64,000 nucleotides of DNA. It comes from Aspidapion aeneum (taxonomy: Eukaryota > Arthropoda > Insecta > Coleoptera > Brentidae). Within the stretch, counting starts at the first letter, position 1, and the number at the start of each line of letters is the position of its first letter. Where the stretch lies: NCBI GenBank assembly GCA_963576565.1, contig OY755039.1:87377207-87441206 (forward strand). The letters are read 5' to 3'. A model generated the notes under the pieces. The model did no database searches. It was not told the DNA's origin and saw only the letters and a list, made by a program, of their open reading frames with translations. Below are positions 44,225-54,989 of the stretch, one piece after another. Both the position numbers and the translations under genes were made by a program.

Positions 44225-45603
44225 TTTGAGGCATATTGGTAGCTCCGTTATTGCTACTTTCTAGTTTAGTTAATCGCTCATCAAGTTTGTTCAATTTCTC
44301 CAAAATTAATTGTAGTGTTTGTTCCATAGTATTTTGACTACTTATATTAATATCAGGTATAGTAGCTGTTGCTGCTACTTGGCTGCATGTCCTTGTCACA
44401 GAGTTTTGTGTGACTGTGTTTCTTGTCTGTTGGTTTTGTCCATTTGTACTCACGTTTGGTATGAGATTCGGTTTCTTAGGTTTATTTTTCAATTTTTGTA
44501 TTTCCTTAGCAACAAGGCATCCTCTGTAGTTAGCAGGATGCTTGCCTCCACAGTGGATGCATTTTGGCTCAGATTCTTTTGGTTTGGGGCATTCTACAGT
44601 AAGATGTTTCCCCGTGCATTTTACGCAACGTGGTTCTTTAGCGCAATATTTTTGCGTGTATCCATAAGATTGGCATCTTTTGCATTGAGGGACTAACTTT
44701 GAGGTTTTTAGTGCTTTTATTTCCACTTCAATCCCAAGGATACTCAAAAATTTTGTTGATATCTTCATCGTGGCTAAATGTGAGGATAAACATGTTAAGA
44801 GGTTGTCTTGTTCTCCATTTAAGTTTGTTGCTGGCCTCCAGTGCCTTAAAACCTTTTTTTTGTAGATCAGCTACAATTTTTTGTGGGTCACATGAGAAGT
44901 GTAGCCTATTCGCTATTACTCTAATTGGCCTTATTTGTTTGTTTTCGTATGAGTGCCATTGATGCTTTATTTCATTAAGCATTTTAGTAACCAGCCGATA
45001 GCTGTCTGCGTCTTGTACATTTATTTTAATATTTTCGTTATTTCAAACTTTTATTTTAACTCCTTGTATGATATTTAACTTTTCATAAATATCATTAAAA
45101 TTATTTACGCCATTTACCATAATCGGTGGAGGTAATGGAGCTTTTTTAACCTTAGTTGGGGGTTCTTCATTTTGTGTTTTATTGGAGGGCTCTCCAGTGC
45201 CCGAGCTTTGTTGTGGTGGTGAGAGTGAAGTATCCATTCGACGTTTTTTCCAACCTTTTCCTTTTTGTCTGATCCACTCAGTTTCTCTTGCCAGATCGTC
45301 CTCATCAGTAATGTAGTCCATGTCAGACTCTTCTTTTTTAGTGACTTTTGTCTCTAAATCTGCAAATTTTCTTTGCATACTTTCCAGTTGACTTCGGAGA
45401 TAATCCACTTGTACAGTAAGTGAATTTTTTTCGTTTTGGGATTTTTTCCATTCGCTATATAAAACTTCTTCATTTTGTGTTCTAGCATGGCTATCCTGAA
45501 ATAATTCGGCATTATCCATTTTTTCTTGATTTTGTTTGGGCTTTTCGCTAATTTTTAAAACAAGTTTCACAGGTGATGGTACACTTTTTTTGCTTTTAAA
45601 CAT
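44214..45603 (-). pseudogene. Jockey-type ORF1 (gag-like), damaged
   Basis: Starts MFKSKKSV at 45603 with a coiled-coil region (VDYLRSQLESMQRKFADLET). An in-frame TGA occurs near 45040 (after GVKIKV). The central domain (RPIRVIANRLHFSCDPQKI) leads to a frameshift near 44750, then to three zinc knuckles in Jockey order: CKRCQSYGYTQKYC, CVKCTGKHLTVEC and CIHCGGKHPANYRGC. The C terminus ends NMPQNGQ. The product would bind the element RNA. Confidence 0.9.
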
Positions 45604-45773
45604 GATATATTATTTATAATACACATTGTATATAGATTTTTAACACAGGTATTTCGCGCGCGAGGTTTATTGTAAACAAAACAAACTTCGACTTTGACCT
45701 CGTTAGTACTATCATGCAGGTACGATGCAATATAACCGTACTGAACTGCGATCGAACGAATACCGACTCTAAT

Positions 45774-45985
45774 GATATTATTTTCATCAAGAAAAGGTGA
45801 AAGTTTTCGAAAAAGTTTCGGTATTGGTTTATCCTTAGATAACGCGGAAAAAAGCTCAGAAAAGCAAGAACCTTGAACGCGTTTGATAAGAAGGTATAAC
45901 GCACTGTGCATCTCACCGGTGGTAGGAAAAACAATATTTTCAAAAATAATTTTTTGGTCCGGTGGCTTTGTTCGGTTTTCATAAA
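45774..45985 (-). pseudogene. BEL pol segment upstream of the Jockey insertion
   Basis: Minus strand: TKPPDQKIIFENIVFPTT, GEMHSALYLLIKRVQGSC, FSELFSALSKDKPIPKLF, DENNIIRVG, which reads directly into the integrase frame when the LINE and one target copy are taken out. This is the usual stretch just before the BEL zinc-binding integrase N terminus. Confidence 0.85.
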
Positions 45986-46679
45986 AAAACCTCTTTATTT
46001 TTCTTTTATTTTTGATATTTACTTTTATTCTTTCCTATTTTTCATGGACTAAAATTTTGTCTTGAACATAAAATTATTAGTCTTACATTTATATTAATCC
46101 TAAGTAAATGATGAACTATTAGTTATTATAAAATTTACCTAAAGCAAAATTGCATTAAAATGCGAGAATTAAACGCAAAAAATGTAATTTCTATTCTAAA
46201 TTTAAGAATTATCATTTTATTTCTTATTTCTTTATTTTTATATACTTTGGCACTACAAGCGTCCTCTATCGTGTTTTTCACATATCCATAAAATTTAAAA
46301 TATAGTGATATGGTTTCCTATAGAGGGTGAAGTGCTGTGCGCATGTGCAAAAAAACTGCAAGCGCAGAGAGACAGACAAAGTGTGTTGCGCGTCGCCATG
46401 TCTAGAAAACGACAACCTTAAAATTTAAATTAAAAAAATAGTGAAAATTCACTTTAAAATACCGCAAATAATTAAAATTATCGTGCCATCATCCTGTTGG
46501 AACTTCAAGTCACATAGCTCTTATGGAAAGGTGTACACCTTGGACTTTGGAACTTCAAAACAGCGGTAAGTCCCTCTCCATGAGGCTATATCACAATTTT
46601 ATTTCTCTTTCAAATTTAACCTACAATTTTTAAATTAGTTACTTTCTCTAGTTAAATGAATTTTTTGCGCCAATGTTAA
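45986..46679. other. Unassigned sequence splitting BEL pol
   Basis: About 690 bp of AT-rich, non-BEL sequence between two BEL coding segments. Near 46275-46335 an imperfect inverted pair (cctctatcgtg / cctatagagg) occurs. A GC-richer patch at 46330-46410 has no recognisable ORF. It may be another insertion or a gene-conversion patch; ends were not resolved. Confidence 0.4.
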
Positions 46680-48315
46680 TTATAGTCCACTGTATCTACC
46701 AAAACCCAATCTGAGCCATCGGAGTGCTACAGGCTTAGTGGGTTTTTGATAGGAATGGTTTTGCAAAAGGTTAACTATTCGAAGGACATAACAAATGATA
46801 CGTTGAATTTTTGATATAGATGAATATTTGATAAGAAGCTGATCTAAGAAGTTAACGTCAATTATCGCATTGCAACAGACCTTTGGCCTTTCCTCCAGAT
46901 TAATATCTCCGAAATCAATCGGCATTTTTGATTTATGAAAATCGGACCATTCGTTTTCGGGAGACCACAAAAACGACGGTGCGTTCCACCACATGTCATG
47001 TGAAATGAGCTGTGAGGGGGTGGCCCCTCGTGACGCAATATCGGCTGAATTTAAAGCAGAAGGAACATAGCGCCATGAGTTTGAGGGATTCTACTGACTC
47101 GATTTCCAACAAAAGTTTGCCAGCGATTAGGAGGGGATGAAAGCCAATGCAATACGACTTGCGAATCGCAGAAAGTAACGATATTTGTAAAAGTTATTTT
47201 TCCTTCATAGCTAGATAAGACGAAATCAAATAATTCGCTGAAAAGAAATGCGCCTAGGAGTTCTAGCCTAGCCAAAGTTTGTGACTTTATAGGCGCGACC
47301 CTAGATTTTGCAGATATGAGAGAAACAGATTTATTGTTTTCCTCTTCTACACGAAAATATACGACGCCTGCGTAGCCTCGAATTGAAGCGTTACAGAAGC
47401 CGATGATTTGACAGGTATTGATTTTTGACAGATTTGTCGGGGTAATTGAAAATTGGAAAGAAGCGGGAATTCAGAACGAAGTTTGTTCCAAGAGTCGATG
47501 ATAGAAGAATCTGGTTCTTCGTCCCAGCCTATTTTCGATATCCACAACTGTTGCAAAATAAATTTTGCTTGTAGCAACAAGGGACAAAGAAAACCTAAGG
47601 GATCGAAGATTGTTCCCATGATAGATAAAATAGAACGTTTAGTTGGGGGGTTTGTCCTTCATTCGGCATTGATAAGAAAAAATGTCGTTTTTTGGATGCC
47701 ATTGACGGCCTAAAACTTTGATATAGTGTGGTTCATCCTTGTCAAAAGATAGAGGCATTTGACGATCGGATTCTGGCAATGTTGCCAATAACTCAGGACA
47801 ATTGCTTGCCCATTTTTTAAGTTCAAATTCTCCCGACTTCAACAAATCATTGAGTTCCGTTTGAAGGGAAAGAGCTTCAGAAAGCGAAGGGCTAGTTCCC
47901 AAGATATCGTCGATATAGATTGACGTTTTTAGAACAGTACTAGCCATAGGAAAACGTTCCTTTTCTCTCTCTGCCAGCTCATTTAATATACGCATGGCTA
48001 GAAAAGGTGAGCATGTCATGCCAAAAGTGACAGTAGAAAGGTCCCATACTGAAAGTGGGTCCTGTGGAGAAAACCTCCACAATATCCTTTGATAAGGACG
48101 GTGATAAGGATCGATAAGGACTTGACGGAACATCTGTTTGATATCAGCAATGTAGGCAATAGGATTAAGACAAAACGTAAGGAGTAAAGAAGCAATATCC
48201 TTTTGAAGTTTCGGTCCAGATAACAACGTGTCATTGAGACTAATATTTTTTGGGGTGACTGCCGAACAATCCCAGACTACCCTTAATTTTTTACTTAATA
48301 TACCAAGAGCCGGTG
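46680..48315 (-). pseudogene. BEL/Pao reverse transcriptase and RNase H region
   Basis: Minus-strand reading starts inside RT (KLRVVWDCSAVTPKNISLND) and continues IAYIADIKQMFRQV (motif A), TFGMTCSPFLAMRILNELA (motif B), SIYIDDIL (motif C, catalytic pair present). After CRMKDK a C-run near 47643-47650 shifts the frame; the next frame gives STIMGTIFDP-type and GFLCPLLLQAKF, a segment typical of BEL. A second shift near 47410 leads to GFCNASIRGYAGVVYF, LARLELLGA and FCDSQVVLHWL of RNase H; FCNAS has Asn where the family usually has Asp. The left end is WWNAPSFLW... Confidence 0.9.
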
Positions 48316-49565
48316 ACACAGAACTCTACGTTATCCATACCAAAATAATTCACCCTCAAAAAGTGTGTGAACTTTAGTTAATAACGAGACGTGGCCTGAA
48401 GTCGCTAATTAAGGGAATTGTATGAAAAGATTTACAGGTGCGTTAACATCTTATAGTATCAGTTTAGACTCTATTGCAATTATGTCATATAAACATATTT
48501 ATAAAAATATGATGAAGCTGCCGCACCTCACTCCAGCTGGGGGACAGGCACACGCTCTTAATGTAATAGACAGGTAAAAGTAAACTTACATAAACAAAAA
48601 ACAAAATAATTTTTACAGTACATGTGTCATTTATACCCCTCCTTTATAAATCCTTCATGCTGCCTCAAGTTGCCTTAACCCCAGTCAGGTAACACCTGCC
48701 TCACACTGCACTTTTTTTTAGATAAACTACCTTAATAAACAGCTTTTATCTAATTAGTGTCAGATGAAGCTATTACTAATATAATAGTTAACTATCTTCA
48801 GCCAAAACTGAAAAGAGCAAAGTTACGCCTCCTTAAAGCAATTACATATGAACAACATACCTATATCTTTAACTAACAAATTAAATTTTGTTACATAGGT
48901 GTCATAAAAATGTCCTTATTGTTAAATGAGTATGCTGTCTAAATTTTACTTGACTAGATATGAGGCACACCGCCTGAAAGCAATTATTTAATTAGACTAC
49001 ATTTACATTAGAACGTACCATGGTATTTATTATGATAAACATGCCATATGAACCTCTTTTATTTAAAAATACTATCCTGTCAAATCATCTTTGGATCAAA
49101 GAACTCACACACCTCCTCTGAAGATTGGTTATGTATTTAGCCGATATACGTCATGAGGTACCAACCAGATTTTTTTTTATTCGGTTCAAATGTGATAAAG
49201 TAATATAAGGTAATGATGCTGCCACTAATTCTTTTGACGTATCGAAAGGCACATTTATTTTAAACTTTCTAAGTTTCATCTACATCAAGTATCAAATGAT
49301 TTGACTTTGATATCATGTTAATACCCTGATTATTAAATTACTATGCTAACAATTTTTTTCTTAACAATAGCTGAGGCACACATTCTGAAATAAATTATTT
49401 ACTTTACCTTACTTACTTCATTTACCTTAGAACATACCAAGTTAATTATTTTGATAAATATGTTATATAAAAATACTAGTAATTAATTTATATGAAAGAA
49501 GTTTTTAAAAATGGGTTTTAAATACCAGTTTGACTACCTGAAATACGGAATACCCATTTTCTTAC
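48316..49565. other. Interval without recognised gene
   Basis: AT-rich, unique-looking. BEL similarity stops abruptly near 48315. No exon or repeat recognised. Confidence 0.4.
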
Positions 49566-49755
49566 CTTTTATTGTTATTGCTTGGGTATAAAATGCAGTG
49601 TAAATCTCTCTTATATCTAGACCACAGTGGTGTAGGTATCTTACAGTATGGTCACTCCTAGCATAAGGCCTTTTCACTCGCAACACCCGTCCAGCACATG
49701 GAACAACAGGACTTTGCCCTCTGGATGCAAACAGGTAAGTTTCTATTGAACACAC
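49566..49755 (-). CDS. Candidate exon of unknown gene
   Basis: Minus-strand frame with natural composition (VVPCAGRVLRVKRPYARSDH, TVRYLHHCGLDIREIYTAFY, TQAITIK) that ends AAAAG at 49566 before GTAAGA, a good donor. An acceptor may be tttgcatccag before 49720, in which case only 49566-49720 is exon. The sequence does not look like RT or transposase and no family is recognised. The plus strand also offers a CAG|GTAAGT donor at 49733, so strand is not fully settled. Confidence 0.32.
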
Positions 49756-50940
49756 ACAGAATTACTTGCTCATAGTTTTGTTTAGGGCTTGTTATTATAC
49801 TTCGGATTTTTTTAATAACAATTTTATTAGTGTTCTAGTTCAAATTATTTTATAAAAGAAAATACATGTTTTTTAAAAACATGGGCTAGAAGACTGTCAA
49901 AAATTTTGTAAAATATATTTTATAAAACATATTTGTCAAAGATCTTTAATAGCGTGGTTCTACTACGTTTACTACTATTTATTTTTCTGATAGGTCTTTC
50001 TTCAATTGTAAATATATATTTTTTCGTAGTTAAAAAGAATGAAGATATTTTGCAAATTTGCTTACATAGGGCAGAGTATAAGTCAATTAAGCTTTTCCTA
50101 TTGTAAATTACAAAAAAATTAGCCCCTAGGGGGCCTGTTTAACGGCTTCAATTTTTTTTGTATAGCAGACCTGGGGGCATTTGTATGAGCTTCCAATTTG
50201 GTAAGACATAGTTGTGTAGGTGCAATAGTTTAGAAGATATAGGGTATAATCTAAAAACACATTTTGCAAACTTCCGGCCCCTAGGGGTAAAATATGTCAT
50301 TTTTTTTGACAGCAAAAGAATAAGTACGTGAAGGCCGATGTGCGCGCAAAGTTAATTCAATTAGTCCAGCTTAAAGTGTTCAGAATTGAAAAAATATTTT
50401 GACACCCTTACCTTACTTTTTGACTGAAACAATTTTGGGTCTGTTAACAGGTCAGGCAGTGTTGGTGGGATCATTAGTAATATGTAAACTATGGCCGCAC
50501 ACTATTTATAGTATTTCCAATAAGGCTAGTCCTTTTGTTTAATCACCCCGTAAATCTGGTAACAAAACGCACGTGAATTCTTAATTCAGTTTAAAACCAC
50601 AGATTACCTAAGGTAATAATGGGTGCTGTGAAACTATCAGTTACATTTCAGAAAAGTTTCTGTCCCAAAATTATTTTACGTGGTAAAAAACTTATGTAGA
50701 GCGTATGCGCTTTACAGGTATGCATTCATCAATCAACTGTGGTGCTTTGCCGACTTTACCTGCATGTTTAAAAATCCGTTTCTGTTTTTAATGACAACTT
50801 TAGGTCGTTTTATACTGCTTTCACTAGTAATACCACCAGAGGTTAAATTATTTCCGGAAATTTTTTCGAGCTAATAAATATTTTTAAATATAATAATTTT
50901 CTAAAAATATTCATTAGCGAGAAAAAATTTACGGATTTAA
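49756..50940. other. Interval without recognised gene
   Basis: AT-rich. It contains the left end (49953) of a possible inverted-repeat element ending at 54518 and several gcccctagggg palindromes (50122, 50278). No coding exon seen. Confidence 0.4.
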
Positions 50941-53900
50941 TTTTTTTTTTTTTTTTTTTACGGTTAAGCGCACTCGCAAGGGGATCCCTATCACGCTCGA
51001 GAAGCGGCCAGTGCGCGGAAATGTTGGTGTGTGTTGGTTTTGAAACGGTTCAGGTTGTAACCTGCAGGGAAAACTGTCGCAGGGAGTTTATTCCACAGCG
51101 ATGCTGTTCTCCAGAGATATGAATTCTGATATAACGAGGTTCTTGGTGCCTCTATTTTGACAGTAAACTGATGGTTACCGTCTGTTTGACGTGTTCGCCT
51201 AGTAGGTGCTACTCCCGAGGGGATCATACGTGCCAACTCTTCAGAGCATTTTCCGTGATAATACCTGTAGAAGAGAGATAGATCGCCCACAGTTCTTCGA
51301 TGTTCGAGACTATCCAAGCTACGGGTTAGTGCGGGGTCATTGATCAGCTTGATAGCTCGTTTTTGCACGGTGTTCAAAAGCATTAAGGTATGTTTGGGTG
51401 CCGCACTCCATATATGTGAGCAGTACTCCATAGTTGGTCGAATCTGGGCTTTGTAGAGTGTCAGCAGTTGGCTTGGTGTATACAGATGTCTTGTACGAAA
51501 CAGCACCCCAAGCTTTTGGGACGCCCTTTTAGCTATATCTGCCACGTGACTGTGCCAAGACATGTTGGTCTCTGCAGTGACTCCTAAGATGTTCAACTGG
51601 CTCTGCAATGTGACAGCACTTCCAGATAACATGATGTTTGGCTCACCGGTGCTGGTCTTTTTTGAAAACAGGGCTGCTTGGGTTTTCTGCGCGTTAAACT
51701 GTACAAGGTTTTTGTTGCCCCAGTCCTCTATTATCTCCAGGTCATTATTTATCTGCGATATTTGAGTTAGTCTAAGATGATGGAATTCACGTGCGGATAG
51801 ACACTGAGTGGGTGGTATGACTGGGGAGACTACATTGCCATCATCTGCAAAGCAATAAAGTGGATTTACTGTTTTATCTATGAGGTCATTTATGTAAATC
51901 AGAAAAAGTGTTGGCGAAAGGATTGCTCCCTGTGGCACACCAGCATTTATTTGGTAATAGTTGGAGTTCCGGCCATCCAGTGCAACATAAATGGATCTAT
52001 CCTTAAGGTAGCTTTCAAACCAAGTGCAAAGTTTCGGCGACAATCCCATTGCTTTGAGCTTGTTGAGCAGATTTTCATGCCAGACTTTATCGAATGCTTT
52101 TGATATATCTAAGGCAATTGTTCTTGTTTCGCCCCGTAACTCAATCGCTTTTTGCCATAAGTGAGTGACGTATGTAAGTAAATCGCCAGTTGACCTATAT
52201 TTTCGAAATCCGTATTGCTTGTCGTTGATAATTTTGTACTTTTCCAAGTACTTGGTTAGGTGATTGTTCACAACTCTTTCCATTACTTTTGATATCACCG
52301 GAAGTAGAGCAATTGGTCTATAGTTTAACGGATCTGTCTTTTTTCCTTTCTTTGGAATAGGTTGTACTGCGGCAGACTTCCATGATGATGGATATACTCC
52401 TTGCCTGTAAGATAAATTGAATAATTTAGCGAAAGTTGGGGTGAGTTCGTTAGCACAATTTTTGAGTACTATCGCGGGAATGCCATCTGGACCCATTGCT
52501 TTGTTTGTATCCAACTTTCTAAGGGATTTTCGTATTTCTCTGTGACAAAAGGGTACCTCTGGCATACTGTGGGAAACCCTTCCAATGAACGGTGGAGTTT
52601 TTCCATTTGGCACTGTTAGATTTGAGTTGTGGGAAAAGATTTTGGCCAGCATATTGGCTTTTTCCTCTGATGTTGTGGCCAAGTGAGTATTTTTATCTGT
52701 AAGTGGTGGTATGGATGACTTGGTGAAGTTTGATCCAACAGCTTTTGCAAGTGACCAAAAGGACCTAGAACTACTTGGACAATTCAGCAACCTGTTTTTT
52801 ATTCTTTGATTGTATGTTTCTTTGGCGGCGTCAATAGTAATTTTGCAACTATTTCTGGCTGCTATAAATTCTGTGTGGTTTTGAGCGGTTTGTTGTCGTT
52901 TCCAAAGGTTATATGCTCTGTGTTTTTTCTGTACAGCCGTTTGACACTGGCCGTTGAACCAAGGTTTTGCATTTGCTCTGCGTTTTATTGTATGTGGGAT
53001 ATATGCATCCATTCCAGATAAGATTACTTTTGTTATTTCATTACAGCAGATAGTGGGATCAGCTGTTTTAAAGCAAACCTCTTGCCATGGAAAATCCAGG
53101 TAAAACTGTTTAAGGTCATTCCATTTTGCCGATTTATAGTGCCACATTTTACGAGGAAGTGATTGTTGGCTTGGTGGTATGAGCATTTCGCACTTTGTTA
53201 TTATAAGTTTATGATCGGATGAACCAAGTGGGGGATCTACTTGAATTGTGTACGAGTCAGGATTTGTAGTTAGGAACAAGTCTAAAAGCGCTGCAAATTC
53301 ACCCCTTTCTGAGATACGGGTAGGTTCATCGACAAGCTGCGTTAGACCACAACTTATGGCAAAAACTTCTGCTTCCCTGCCTTCATTATCTGTTTTGTTG
53401 TGGTGTTTTAACCAGGGTATATTGTGGACGTTGAAATCGCCTAAAAAAACAATTTCCGCATGTGGATAGTTAGACTGTATACTATCACAGTTTTCGGATA
53501 ATGTCGCAAAAAAGTTTTGATACTCGGTGTTACTTGGCGGTCGGTAGAGGCAGCAGATGAACTTGGTCGATGACTTTGAGGTAAATTTTAGCCATATGAT
53601 ATCGAGGTTCGCTGGTTCTAGCTTCTCCTCTCGATGACATGAAAGGTCATTTTTAATGTACACACAAATCCCAAAATTATGTCGAAATCGGTGGTGTAGG
53701 TCATAGCCGGGATAAAGATAGCTCACAATAGGTGTTGCAGAACTGATTTTAGTTTCAGTGAGAACAAGGATGTCAGGTCTTTGTTCTTCAAGATGTTGGT
53801 GAACTGAATTCATGTTGGTACTTAATCCTCTTATATTGCTAAAATCAATTCTGAGTTGAGTTTTTGGTCTTCTTTTAATATCTTTGCATGAAGGACCCCC

Positions 53901-54010
53901 AGGATCACCCGACGCCCGGAGATCCGAGTGGTCGGGTATTTTACCTCCGGAATATTTTGATCTTGGAGGCGCCATCATGCTATCTGTTACTCATTGTTGG
54001 AACCGGACTG
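50941..54010 (-). mobile_element. LINE with intact endonuclease-RT ORF and poly(A) tail
   Basis: On the minus strand the pol ORF (53978-50991) is followed within 35 bp by an uninterrupted A tract of about 19 bases (50941-50959). No frameshift or stop interrupts pol, so this is the youngest-looking LINE in the window. No ORF1 was found upstream, so the copy is 5'-truncated just before pol or the family lacks an ORF1 here. The target duplication and exact 5' end were not resolved. Confidence 0.88.
50991..53978 (-). CDS. LINE endonuclease-reverse transcriptase, 995 aa, uninterrupted
   Basis: N-terminal apurinic-type endonuclease (about residues 40-270): FSNIRGLSTNMNSV, VLTETKIS, CCLYRPPS, VFLGDFNVHNIPW, LLDLFLTTNPD and LGSSDHKLI, carrying the expected catalytic positions. 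Reverse transcriptase (about 470-800): NYRPIALLPVISKVMER, YGFRKYRSTGDLLTYVTHLW, TIALDISKAFDKVW (motif A), NAGVPQGAILSPTLFLIYIN (motif B) and LYCFADDGNVV (motif C, Asp pair). The C terminus has MEYCSHIWSAAPKHTL and LWRTASLWNKLPATVFP, a pattern of CR1/Daphne-like members of the Jockey superfamily. Start chosen at the first ATG (MMAPP). Expected role: nicking target DNA and copying its RNA there. Clade placement is an inference. Confidence 0.93.
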   Translation of the reverse strand: MMAPPRSKYSGGKIPDHSDLRASGDPGGPSCKDIKRRPKTQLRIDFSNIRGLSTNMNSVHQHLEEQRPDILVLTETKISSATPIVSYLYPGYDLHHRFRHNFGICVYIKNDLSCHREEKLEPANLDIIWLKFTSKSSTKFICCLYRPPSNTEYQNFFATLSENCDSIQSNYPHAEIVFLGDFNVHNIPWLKHHNKTDNEGREAEVFAISCGLTQLVDEPTRISERGEFAALLDLFLTTNPDSYTIQVDPPLGSSDHKLIITKCEMLIPPSQQSLPRKMWHYKSAKWNDLKQFYLDFPWQEVCFKTADPTICCNEITKVILSGMDAYIPHTIKRRANAKPWFNGQCQTAVQKKHRAYNLWKRQQTAQNHTEFIAARNSCKITIDAAKETYNQRIKNRLLNCPSSSRSFWSLAKAVGSNFTKSSIPPLTDKNTHLATTSEEKANMLAKIFSHNSNLTVPNGKTPPFIGRVSHSMPEVPFCHREIRKSLRKLDTNKAMGPDGIPAIVLKNCANELTPTFAKLFNLSYRQGVYPSSWKSAAVQPIPKKGKKTDPLNYRPIALLPVISKVMERVVNNHLTKYLEKYKIINDKQYGFRKYRSTGDLLTYVTHLWQKAIELRGETRTIALDISKAFDKVWHENLLNKLKAMGLSPKLCTWFESYLKDRSIYVALDGRNSNYYQINAGVPQGAILSPTLFLIYINDLIDKTVNPLYCFADDGNVVSPVIPPTQCLSAREFHHLRLTQISQINNDLEIIEDWGNKNLVQFNAQKTQAALFSKKTSTGEPNIMLSGSAVTLQSQLNILGVTAETNMSWHSHVADIAKRASQKLGVLFRTRHLYTPSQLLTLYKAQIRPTMEYCSHIWSAAPKHTLMLLNTVQKRAIKLINDPALTRSLDSLEHRRTVGDLSLFYRYYHGKCSEELARMIPSGVAPTRRTRQTDGNHQFTVKIEAPRTSLYQNSYLWRTASLWNKLPATVFPAGYNLNRFKTNTHQHFRALAASRA

Positions 54011-54518
54011 CCAGCGCAGTAGCGGAACGTGGTGATACCACTTAGCGCTACTCAGTTCTGGCATGGTGGTATCTCACCGGTGGTATTTAACCTCGCGTGG
54101 TATTCGGTAAGAACATTCCACACCAAATTGAATAAATTTAAAATCTATTTTTTGACTCACAACAAAGCCAATTTTTTCTTCGACGAGACACCAGCAAAAC
54201 TGAAAAGATATACAGTTTTGATTGACTTGACAGTTTCAGCACCAATAGGATTAATTTCTACTTATTGTAGTTTCATAAAAATAGCACTACAAAATGTAAA
54301 ATATTATATTCTCTTATTTTATATCAATTTTGTCTTACATTAAGTGGTAGAAAATTATAATTTTTACAATCAACAACAACACATTTAGTTCGCTCGCAGT
54401 TTTTTTTTAATTTCCCGTTTATCCAAGTCGACTAATAATAGTCCAAAAAATCATTTTCATGCAAAAAATCGTTATATAGTGCGTTTTGACAAGCGAGGTA
54501 AAACGTAGTAGAACCACG

Positions 54519-54989
54519 ATTTATTTTGAAAAAAATCTGGGGGCACCGCAGTGCCCCGCCAAGTTCGCCGAATCTGCGGAATACCATCTTTTCTTAAAAC
54601 ATTTCAGCCCATATTTAACATATGTAAACTTTACTTCGGAATGAGCTACGAAAAGCAAACTTCCAAACTTACTTTTATCTCAATTCTTTTTTCGGAATAC
54701 CATTTTCGCGTACTGTCTTTTTTACATGTGATGTTTTTTTATGATAAATTTGATTTTGATAAGTTTGTCGCGTCTCTAATTCTTTGGAATATGTCATACC
54801 TACAGGGTCTCTAGTTTATATGTGCTTAATTGCTTCGAAGTAAAAAAAGTTTTATAAAGGATTTACACTACTGATTTGTGCCGCTGTGAAGCCTCTTATA
54901 AATAAGCCATTATTTAGCTGATCTTTTTTACCTGCGTTCCAACTCACCATTTGATAAAAACGGTCCGAAAACTTCTATTTGCGTTTCAA
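54519..54989. other. Interval without recognised gene
   Basis: AT-rich; a short hairpin ggggcaccgcagtgcccc at 54540-54557. No exon recognised. Confidence 0.4.

Larger units (their letters stand above)
41363..45761 (-). mobile_element. Nearly full-length Jockey-type LINE inserted in BEL integrase
   Basis: A 12-bp duplication accgactctaat flanks it at 41351-41362 and 45762-45773; joining the flanks restores the BEL reading frame across the site. The minus-strand element has a 158-bp 5' UTR, ORF1 (45603-44214), ORF2 (44224-41569) and an A-rich 3' tail (41363-41390). ORF1 stop and ORF2 start overlap (ATGGTCAGTAA), as is usual in Jockey elements. It carries a few stops and frameshifts, so it is full length but dead. 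Confidence 0.92.
39536..48315 (-). mobile_element. BEL/Pao LTR retrotransposon remnant, 5'-truncated and split by other insertions
   Basis: In minus-strand order: reverse transcriptase (48315-47640), protease-to-RNase H connection (47640-46690), a pre-integrase segment (45985-45774), integrase with C-terminal domain (41350-40207), a purine-rich tract (about 40000-39992) and a probable 3' LTR (39989-39536). Gag, protease and the 5' LTR are absent. A Jockey-like LINE (41363-45761) interrupts the integrase region; an unassigned insert or replacement occupies 45986-46679. Several frameshifts make it inactive. Confidence 0.87.
49953..54518. repeat. Pair of ~20-bp inverted repeats flanking the LINE at 50.9-54 kb
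   Basis: Left cgtggttctactacgttta and right (inverted) cgtggttctactacgtttta match over about 19 bases. They may be the ends of a non-autonomous DNA transposon into which the LINE inserted. No target duplication is visible (flanks tttaatag and atttattt), and no sequence inside the ends is shared, so chance or two separate fragments remain possible. Confidence 0.45.

Noticed and set aside
44319..44962. Plus-strand frames opposite the Jockey ORF1.
   Set aside because: Shadows of the minus-strand zinc-knuckle coding sequence.
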